This document shows positions 56,325 to 64,000 of a DNA stretch of 64,000 nt, one piece after another. The notes below the pieces were generated by a model. It had not been told where the DNA came from. It worked only from the letters and a program-made list of their open reading frames with translations, and did not search any database. The stretch's first letter is position 1; each line of letters opens with the position of its first letter. The stretch is from contig CM057461.1 in assembly GCA_030035585.1 (NCBI GenBank), positions 166,853,624-166,917,623 of the forward strand, given 5' to 3'. A program made the translations under genes and the position numbers. Source of the DNA: Dugong dugon. Taxonomy: Eukaryota; Chordata; Mammalia; Sirenia; Dugongidae.

Positions 56325-56570
56325 GAAAAAGAATCTGAGACAAAAATCTTATATGCTACTATTTTATTAGGGAGTGCAATCCCAGGGTAAGGCAAGAAAG
56401 GAGGGACAGCCAAGAAGAAGGGATGTTACAGAGCTGGCTTCTACTTGGTACCAAGCACAATTGATGCTCGATCTCAGATTGTGTCATGAGGTAGTCATCC
56501 TGAGGGGGAAAAAGGGAAAAGGGCATCCACAGGTGGCTTCTCCTTTGGACAGAAGGTCAGAGGCACTTAG
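56325..56570 (+). repeat. Possible old repeat, not named
   Basis: 'gaatctgagacaaaaatc' to 'gggcatccacaggtggc' has the look of an old dispersed repeat, tentatively related to 48040-48330. Confidence 0.3.
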
Positions 56571-56589
56571 TGCCTCTAAAGTGGCTTAT

Positions 56590-56750
56590 AAGAAGTGCCA
56601 ATCCAGGTGCTGAGAATACTGAAAGGAACCTGTAAAGTCTCCTGCCTTCAAGTTCACCTTCTAGTTAAGAAGGGCACATACCAAGAATAAAAAGACTGTG
56701 TGTGTTGAGCAGGCAATAAGTGTTAAAATAATGGTGCAGATAGGATGTAC
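56590..56750 (-). repeat. L2 3' end, antisense, diverged
   Basis: 'ccaggtgctgagaatactg', 'ctgccttcaagttcacc' and 'ttctagttaagaagggcac' follow the reversed L2 terminus. Confidence 0.6.
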
Positions 56751-56763
56751 TATGGCACCTCTG

Positions 56764-56924
56764 GAAACCCTGGTGGCGTAGTGGTTAAGTGCTACGGCTG
56801 CTAACCAAAAGGTCGGCAGTTCAAATCCACCAGGCGCTCCTTGGAAACTCTATGAGGCAGTTCTACTAGGGTCGCTTTGAGTTGGAATCAACTCGACGGC
56901 AATGGGTTTGGTTTCTGGGTTTTT
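56764..56924 (+). mobile_element. AfroSINE, short subtype, near-perfect TSD
   Basis: 'accctggtggcgtagtgg', the B box 'gttcaaatcc', 'ctccttggaaactctatg' and 'caactcgacggcaatggg' are present. The usual 'tctgtcctat' between 'ctact' and 'agggtcgc' is deleted. The flanks 'tatggcacctctg' and 'tatggcccctctg' (56751-56763, 56925-56937) match at 12 of 13 bases. Confidence 0.95.
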
Positions 56925-56937
56925 TATGGCCCCTCTG

Positions 56938-59425
56938 AGCAGCAACAGGTGTTAGAGACACGTTGGTCTTTACCTAGAGGTGGGACTATGGCTGGACCTA
57001 AAAGTTAGGCTTTTTATAACTGGAGAAAAAAGGAGGAGTGTGTGTTTGGGTGTTGGGGATCAAAATGCTAATGCTCAAAATAAAGCAGACCACGTTATAG
57101 AGCAGTAAATGGATGAAAAGGCCCAAGATCCACAATAGAGTCAGGAAAGAAAAACAAAGTGGAGAAACGGAAGAGGAAGAGTGTCAGGGGGCTGGTGGGG
57201 ACAGGTGTTATTGTGTGCGCATAAAGCTAACATTACTTTTGGGGCTCTGACTCTAAATTCTTTTCAAAAGGGGTCTTCTTACCCATTCTCAAATACCAGT
57301 GGTGTTGAATTGCCAAGTGCATAGTCTATGTCCTTCCTCATTGTTTATGGAACTTTTTGTAATGTAGATTTTGGAAGTGCTTGACTTCAGTGTAGTTAGC
57401 AATGACCCCATATCTCTTTCCCTGGAAACATAAAACCCCTCTTTAAACAATTAAATCTGTAATTTGCTGAAACTCTCTTATTTGGCTGGTCAAGGTTTAA
57501 GGGAAGGAAGCAAGTATTAGAAACTCACAGTCTTGGCAGATGCTAGACAACCGAAGGGCTCCTCCAATCATCTCTTGATTTGTTTCTTCATGTGTGTTTA
57601 TCATATTTCTCAAGTGTTCAGATGTAGAATCAAACAAAACACATAAAAACGGGATCTTAAAAGATGTTGCTTCTACAGGAAAGGGGTAGTTATAGATTCC
57701 ACGTCTGGTCCTCTGGTCTCTGCCAGAACTACGCACCGGTGGGTTGAGAAGTTCTGTCTTTTCCAGAAATTTAAATACATGGAAAAGCTTAAAGGAAAAG
57801 GGAGATAAATTGCAAGGTGATTTCTTCTGCTTTCAAGAATCCACTGTGTGTGCTTACCTATCTTTATTCTGGATGATTCCACTAGTTTGCGCAGAAACTT
57901 TGGTGCGTTGACAAATGTTTCTGGGAAACCATGAATATAGGACTGATTTAAGAACCTCCCAAATAGACATAGTGGTTGGGTGGGTGAATTAAGGTTAAAT
58001 TCAGGGATCCTAAGTCTACTCTTCAAAAACAAACAAACAAACAAAAAATAACAATCGGAATGAGGCTCGTTTCCTCTGTTGCAGGATAAACACTGCTATG
58101 CAGCATTCCTAGCTGTGGAGGACGGCGTCCACACAGCTCACGTCACTCTGTCTACTGGTATAGCCCCAGCACCTGGGGATTATTTATTATTTGTTGAAGT
58201 GAACAAAGAAACAGCCCCTCTACTTCCAGGCAGTAGGGAGACACACTTCTTTCCTATTTTCATAAAGCCCCAGAAGTCTTCCTCCCTATACAGCTATCCA
58301 ATTTGAAGAGCCCTGAGTATGTCATCAGAAGTGGTGTCCTTGTTTTGTAAGTCACCTACATGAGCAGGGTCAATATTATTATTCCCCTCTTGCACATTTT
58401 GCACAATAGATCGATTTTCAGTTCCCAACAATTGAACTTCCCAAATTTTTATATGAGGAAACTTAACTCCAACCATATGGGCATAAAAATTATGCATACC
58501 CACTGGAACATTGTTAGATTTCAGGAAGAAATTTTATTTCAGTTTAAAATTTGGTCTATAGTAGCCCAATTGCAAAAAAAAAAATGCATTGTGTGTGGGC
58601 CTCTTTTGCATATTTAGATATGGAGAAGTGTGAGCAGTCACCAGATAATATAATTTTCATCCAGCCAAATATCGAGTACAATTCAATGAACAAAATGCAG
58701 CTTTTGCAGTGTGATTTATATATGCTTATATACCCTTCATTTTGAGTCTATATGAAATGCAGACATTTATAGTTCTATAACCAGAGGAATAAAATTTAAA
58801 TGTGTAGTAAAAAGAGAAATGTATTTTAAATGAGCTTTAGAAACAGAACTGAGGAAGTCGTCAGGAGGCCACAGTCACAACTGTAATTGGTTATTTTGCT
58901 AGATGGCCACTCAGATCGAGGCCTGGCAGGCACAGGATTGAATTCAGGCTGATGGGCATGGGAGATGGAGCAGTGACTTCCTGGAAAAGATTGAGATACA
59001 ATGACAGTAATCCAGGCTGGCTGTAAAGCACGCCATAAAGTCAGTATGAGAAATTTCTCCTGCCCGTGTGATGCATCCTTATTTTTTTACTTTAAAAGAA
59101 GAACTACTTTATGATTTGGCATAGATCATTGATCGTGGTGCTTTTCTACTTCAGATATCTCCCAGATGTGTTCTGTGTCAAATCTACAAAAGACATAATC
59201 ATTATTTCCACAAAATATTGAAAGATTGAGTGGCTGTTTGCCCATCGGCACCTATCACTTCCAATATAATTCCCTTTGGCAGACATTATAGAAGCCACTT
59301 ACTGGTCCCAAGTGATGCATGGGGGAAAAAGGTGCCTTAGAGAGTGTTACCTACTGTGATGGGCAGCTGGTGCTATTGACTGTCCCGGAACTGTTCCACC
59401 TCATCCTAAAGGAACTCAGCATTTC
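56938..59425. other. Single-copy DNA, no gene supported
   Basis: I recognise no repeat. A 75-codon frame at 58079-58306 follows 'tttcctctgttgcag', which looks like a splice acceptor, but the protein matches no family I know and no donor is evident. It is not called. An (AAAC)n run lies at about 58027-58047. Confidence 0.4.
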
Positions 59426-59901
59426 AGCAGGAAAAATGTGCCATGTGGTTTGAGTGGAGATGAATCTGTTCTCCCATCCAGCTTCTACTACAGGGATGTC
59501 ATGTGACACAAGCTGGGGCAATCAGAACAACCTATCCTGGCGATAGTCATTGGAAGAAGGACAGGTTTGCGACCCAAGCTGGGCCAGTAAGAGTCCTCCC
59601 CAGGACTTTTCCATGAGTGCTTAAGGGAAGATGGGTTCTTTCCAATAGCATTGCTAAAAGGGAGGGTGGGAGGTGGGCTGAGGGCTGCTGGTGGCCATTT
59701 TTACTAATCACATGAGAAAAACTTTCTAGATATTTTGAAGCCAAGCTGAGACAGGCTGAGCTCAGAGACAGGAGAGAAACCAAAATCATAACACAATTTG
59801 AGTCTGTGAACCGAGCCATGCTTTATACCAGTAATAAATACCCTTCTCAGCTTTGTGAGCTAATGAAAATCTCATTTTTTGCTTAATGTAGTTTGAGTTG
59901 G

Positions 59902-59987
59902 CACGGGACTAGGCAACTTTCATTCTGCTATACATAAGGTTGCCATGAGTCAGAGCTGGCTTGATGGCAACTAATAACAATAACAAA
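59902..59987 (+). mobile_element. 86-bp RTE 3' end with TSD
   Basis: 'ggcaactttcattctgc' is followed by 'tacataaggttgccatgag' and 'ggcaactaataacaataac': the RTE 3' coding end and tail, not the SINE. 'tttgagttgg' at 59892-59901 and 59988-59997 is a perfect 10-bp duplication. Confidence 0.88.
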
Positions 59988-60179
59988 TTTGAGTTGGGTT
60001 TTTTCTATCATTTGCCACCAAAAAAGCCCTTATACACTTGAAATTTATAAGGAGGCAAAAAGTGCTTTCCTAGAGCTACCAGCCTTCTTTGTAGTCTAGG
60101 TTGGGGCCATACCACTATTTCTTGCCTACAGACAGTGAGCAGAAGTGATCACAGGCTGAGGCATTCAAGAGACTGGCTT

Positions 60180-60388
60180 AAGACACAACTGAACCTTATA
60201 GATTGAGTCCTGCTTCCTTAATATAACTGCCACTAATCCCGCCTCATTTACATCACAGAGGTAGGATTTACAACACACAGAAAAATCACATTTGATGACA
60301 AAATGGTAGACAATCACACAATACTGGGGATCATGGCCTAGACAAGTTGACACACATTTTGGGGGGACACAATTCAATCCATGATACT
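60180..60388 (-). mobile_element. Afrotherian MaLR-type LTR, 5' part, antisense
   Basis: Minus-strand text 'catggattgaattgtgtcc', then 'tctaggccatgatcccc', 'attgtgtgattgtctacc' and 'gtaaatcctacctctgtg', matches the same family as 33424-33959, truncated at 'ggttcagttgtgtcttaag'. Confidence 0.75.
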
Positions 60389-60480
60389 TGGTCACTCACA
60401 CTGTGTAGAACAGAGCCACCCGGCCAACCTTTGTTGTTTTAAGCCACTAAGATTTTTAAGATAATTTGTTATACAAGTAC

Positions 60481-61815
60481 GTACGTGTTTGTGATAAGAA
60501 TTAAGTTCAGCTACAGAAAAATTAAGTAAGTTAATTTGTGGTTGAGATGAATATCCAACAATTAGCTGTTTGTATTGTACCTTAAGAAGCAGAGAGAAGA
60601 GATGTTAAAGAAGAGATAATTGAATCAAGATTAGGGAGACAGTGAACACAGGAGGTGCCCTCTTCCATATTATGGCTACAGAAAAGGGTAGACAGCAGTC
60701 TCAGAAAACAATCTCTGAGTCCAACTGTGGGTCAAGCACTTTACATACATTATTCCATTCCATCATCGCCAATAAACCATGAGATGATATTATTATTTCC
60801 CTTTTATTGACAATGAAATTGAATTCCAGAGAGATTAAGCAGAGCCACAGATTCCTGGCTAGAAGGGGAAGATTTGAATCCTATCTATCCAGCTATATAA
60901 TCTAACTCAAATTACTTCTATTATTACTATTAATAGTAGTATAAATATTACTTAAAGATAATTCTTTCCAGATGCTTTCAAAATACAAGTCTCCCTCATC
61001 TATCCTTCCACACAGAGAAAGCAAGATCTAGCCATGTTTGGTTCTGAGTTCTTGGGCTCAATTCTATACAAGAGCTTCAGGAACAAAGTACATGCTTCCT
61101 CATCCCCAACAACACAATCCCCTTGTCTCTGGATTCCTATGTTCCTTGCCCCACCGCTGTTGGAATGTGTTCATCTTTTTCTTCAACGCTCAGTCTGGAA
61201 TACTGTCCTTCTTAGTTTAATCAATTTTGCTCTTGGGCACACAGCCAATTCTTGTTCTATAACCCCTTGTCCCCAGTTCCTCATACTGTCTAGGCTATTT
61301 CTGTCTTGACAAATTTCCTGAAATGTTGGTCCCCATTTCTAACTAATTTGTCAGCCAATGTGCTCCCTTCAGACTAACCCCACAAATTCTCCAATCTGGA
61401 CCCAATCATTTTTTCTGCAGGTAAGAAAGACTATCCCATTATTTTTATCTCTTTGCAACAATAGCATTTTCAAAAAAAAAGAAAGAAAAGAAATTTGCCT
61501 GTGATTACCTTCTGGGTTTCTGGTAAAATAGTATTTACATTTCAATTCACAATACTTTGGTGATTATTTCTCCTCAACCTCTAGCTTATCTTTGATTCAA
61601 TTAAGTGTCTTTTACTCCAGATCCCCATGAACTTATGCTAAATAAACACTGCTATCAAAAATGAAAACAGGGAATTAAGGAGAAACTGATCTTTGTGAGG
61701 CCCTCCAAACTAGGCACCAAGCACAGAAGCATGCCTGGCAGTTGGAAGGGGAGTTAATGAGCCTCCAATGATGTACAATCAGGCAAAACTATCCACTGCT
61801 TTATTGTCATAAGTT
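60481..61815. other. Unassigned with an antisense MIR near 60725-60900
   Basis: 'gtgggtcaagcactttacat', 'cccttttattgacaatgaaa' and 'gagattaagcagagcc' are a reversed MIR. I recognise nothing else, and short frames at 61034-61309 look like chance. Confidence 0.45.
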
Positions 61816-61816
61816 A

Positions 61817-61828
61817 AACACACACACA

Positions 61829-61860
<32 letters not shown>
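61817..61860. repeat. (CA)n followed by an A run
   Basis: CA dinucleotides pass into about 19 A residues immediately before the L1 end at 61862. The A run may be a 3' tail from an earlier insertion. Confidence 0.95.
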
Positions 61861-61861
61861 C

Positions 61862-62205
61862 TCCCCTGGACATCATTTTAATCCAGTACTGAAGTCACTC
61901 CTGAGGTTCACTTTTCAGCCAAAGATCAGACAGGCTCATAAAACAAACAATAATACGTGGAGCTCAACCACGTATACAAGACTAAATGGGCACACCAGCC
62001 CAGAGGCAAGGATGAGAAAGCAGGAGGAGATGGGAAAGCTGGATAAATGGAAATGGGGGAACTCAAGGTTGAGAAAGGGAAGTACGTTGATACGTCTCAG
62101 GATTGGCAACCAAGGTCACAAAACAATATGGGTAACTACTGTTTAATGAGAAACTAATTTGCTCTGTATACCTTCATCTAAAGCACAATAAAAAAAGAAA
62201 GAAAA
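61862..62205 (+). mobile_element. 5'-truncated elephant-type L1, 3' UTR only
   Basis: 'gtactgaagtcactcctgag', 'cagccaaagatcagacagg', 'tgggcacaccagcccagagg', 'aatgagaaactaatttgctc' and 'catctaaagcacaataaaa' give the Afrotherian L1 3' terminus, a different subfamily from 15368 and 30194. No clear target duplication is visible. Confidence 0.9.
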
Positions 62206-63185
62206 AAAAAATTGTAGACGAACATGTAACTTTCCCAAATGGAAATCTGGGGAAGAGACCAGGATTAGTTTTCTGAATTTCCATGAAAGGACAGACAGTA
62301 GTGATCAGGAGCTGTCACGGTATGCACGCACTCACACTTAAGTGATGTCATTGTGCTGAAGCACAATTAGGACTGCTTATGGCCTATCACTTAAATCAGT
62401 ACTTACGAAGAGCTCGGGCTGCAGATTATGAGTCAAATCTGGCTTTTTTCCCACCAGTGACTAAAATAAATGCATAAAAGCCCATTTAGTACATCTCTGT
62501 GAACATCACATTGTCATGAATTCATCCCTGGGACAGTGAATTCTATAAGCATTAATGGGTTTTATATTCAACAAACATCCATTGTGTAGTCAGACAACTT
62601 TTGCCACTGACACTGGCCAATTCATATTCTAAGAAGAAATCACTGAGCTTATACAGTTGCCATTTTAGAAAGGAATATGGCTCATTATCTTTATTTATAT
62701 CCTTCTTACTTCTCTAAACTATCAACCCAGAAGGCCTCTGAGGTTTTTTTGGGAAAAATGTATTTTTTTTTTAAGTTAAAATCAAGCACTGTACTTTGCC
62801 AGTTAACAATGGGTTAATTTCTGCATTAAATTCTCATTAATTTTATTGAAATTTGGAAATAAGCAGAAATCCCAGCCATCTGGACCTAAGTAGATATTTC
62901 AGTATAGGAAGGTCTCTCAAAGAGTTAAATGGGGGAAAGGAACAGGGTTCTAGTATCCACGTGGCCTGCCACTATACAGCCTTGGGGCTTTGGGCAAGTC
63001 ATCTCAGCTCTCTGGCCAAGATTCTCAAGTTTCCTTAACTGTCAAAAAAATTGTAGTTGGAACCAGAGTTTCCTATTCTGTAACTTTGCAACTTTCTGGT
63101 CCTCTAAAATGATTCCTTTTCTTCAGGTAGATAGGATGCCATTGTTCTCTCTTCCTTTAAAGCTTTCCTCTGATGTCTTCATCAA
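62206..63185. other. No feature recognised
   Basis: This is unassigned, single-copy-looking DNA with AT-rich runs. Confidence 0.4.
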
Positions 63186-63189
63186 GAAA

Positions 63190-63960
63190 ACTCCTATTCA
63201 GCCTTAAAATACCAGTTCAAATGCTGCCTCTTCTTTAATTTCCATTAGATTTAGAGACTCCTTCTCCTATGCTTACCTTTTACTTTGTACAGAGGCCTTT
63301 TAACCTATAATAGATTCTGTAAAAGGCAAAATAATGCATCACGCAAGATGTCCACTTCCTAATCCCAAGAACCCATGAATATGCTCCCTTACATGGCAAA
63401 CGGGACTTTGCAGGTGTGATTATATTAGGGATTGAGACAGAGATTATCCTGGATTATCTAGGTGAGCCCAATTTAATCACAAGCGGCAGTGGGGGGTGGG
63501 GGGGCGGTGTGGCGGCAAGAGGGTCAAAGTCAGAAAAGGAAATAGAACCAGAAGTTGAAGTGTTATGTTTTCAAGATGAAGGAAGGGACCATTCGTCAAG
63601 GAATGCAGGTAGCCTCTAAAAGCTGAAAAAGGCAAGGAAACAGATTATCTCCTGAAACCTCCAGAAGGAATGCAGCCCTATCAACACCGTGATTTTAGAC
63701 TGCTAATCTCTAGAATGATAAGAGAATAAATTTGTGCTGTTTTAAGTCACTAAGTTTGTGGTTATTTGTTACTATACATACTATGGTCTATGATATAGCA
63801 TACTATATGATACCATTTATTTGTATGACTATACCCTGGCTAGCCAGTGAGCTTCTTGAGGACAAGGACCACAGGTTTTTTTCTTTATATTCTCAGTTCC
63901 TAGCACATTTCTTGGCACTTTGTAGATGCTGAAAAGATATCTGTAGAGTGAATCAATCTT
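63190..63960 (+). repeat. L2 LINE 3' region, sense, split by an MLT1 LTR
   Basis: 'aagaaaactcctattcagcc', 'caaatgctgcctcttc' and 'agagactccttctcc' are the L2 text before the LTR. 'gagcttcttgaggacaagg', 'attctcagttcctagcac' and 'gtagatgctgaaaagatatc' resume it. Confidence 0.75.
63309..63785 (+). mobile_element. MLT1 (MLT1C/D-like) solo LTR, sense
   Basis: The MLT1 order is 'gatgtccacttcctaatcc', 'tacatggcaaacgggac', 'gtgattatattagggattg', 'gatgaaggaagggaccattc', 'ggaatgcaggtagcctc' and 'gagaataaatttgtgctg', then 'taagtcactaagtttgtgg'. A G-rich insertion (63485-63510) interrupts the middle. There is no viral coding sequence. Confidence 0.85.
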
Positions 63961-64000
63961 CTTTTACAAAAAAGAATGTAAAGATTATAGGGGATAAAGA

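Larger units (their letters stand above)
59430..60480 (+). repeat. LTR-like old repeat, split by an RTE tail and a MaLR LTR
   Basis: 'ggtgggaggtgggctgagg' to 'cagtaataaatacccttc' and then 'atttgagttgggttttttc' read as an LTR-like unit with an 'aataaa' signal. 'tgttgttttaagccactaag' near 60430 is a typical LTR 3' text, possibly of a second unit. I cannot name the family. Confidence 0.45.

Noticed and set aside
58079..58306. Possible exon: 75-codon frame just after a 'tttcctctgttgcag' acceptor-like sequence
   Set aside because: The protein matches nothing known to me, there is no matching donor or neighbouring exon, and acceptor-like sequences are common.
1..64000. CRISPR array, operon, riboswitch or other prokaryotic system
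   Set aside because: No spacer-repeat array and no bacterial gene layout. The repeats are mammalian interspersed elements.

Overview
This is a stretch of mammalian nuclear DNA with no protein-coding exon that I can defend. The best clue to the organism is a set of about 25 copies, whole or partial, of one tRNA-derived SINE. Its head reads 'gccctggtggcacagtgg', it has a tRNA-like B box ('gttcgaatcc'), and it ends in a (CAA)n or T-rich tail. This is the AfroSINE family, known only from Afrotheria. Its partner LINE (an RTE element sharing the tail) and an L1 3' UTR typical of elephants ('ttcacctaaaccacaataaaa') are also present. The window therefore suggests a paenungulate, most likely an elephant (Loxodonta or Elephas). 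It is intergenic or deep-intronic DNA.

Layout. 1-2.8 kb: repeat-poor DNA, then an old L2 split by a SINE. 4.55-4.73 kb: a small palindromic hAT-like MITE with its own 8-bp target duplication. 5.4-10 kb: an old repeat holding a SINE, MIRs, and a four-layer nest (MaLR-type LTR, then RTE, then AfroSINE, plus a 38-bp SINE stub). 11-13 kb: an L1 split by two AfroSINEs facing in opposite directions around a (TG)16 run. 14-20.5 kb: L2, MER20-like, L1 3' UTR and L3/CR1 copies. 23.7-30 kb: L1M, a locally duplicated segment, a twin-primed RTE, and a hAT-like element that looks like an inside-out MER5. 30-34 kb: an L1 3' end next to an oppositely oriented L1 that keeps its 5' UTR, YY1-like site and a decayed ORF1, then a MaLR-type LTR and a MER5A-like copy. 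35.5 kb: the second inside-out hAT copy, interrupted by an L1 end. 38.3-42.7 kb: a deep L1/LTR/L1/SINE nest with an ORF2 remnant. 43-50 kb: two long L2 copies broken by younger insertions, with L1 and MIR between. 50-59 kb: mostly single-copy DNA. 59.4-64 kb: LTR-like repeats, an L1 end and an L2 split by an MLT1 LTR.

Nothing here works as a gene set. The interest lies in insertion order, unusual mobile-element structures, and a few repeat-poor blocks that could be conserved non-coding elements. Repeat names are from memory of consensus sequences, and edges are good to about 5-20 bases unless a target-site duplication (TSD) is stated.
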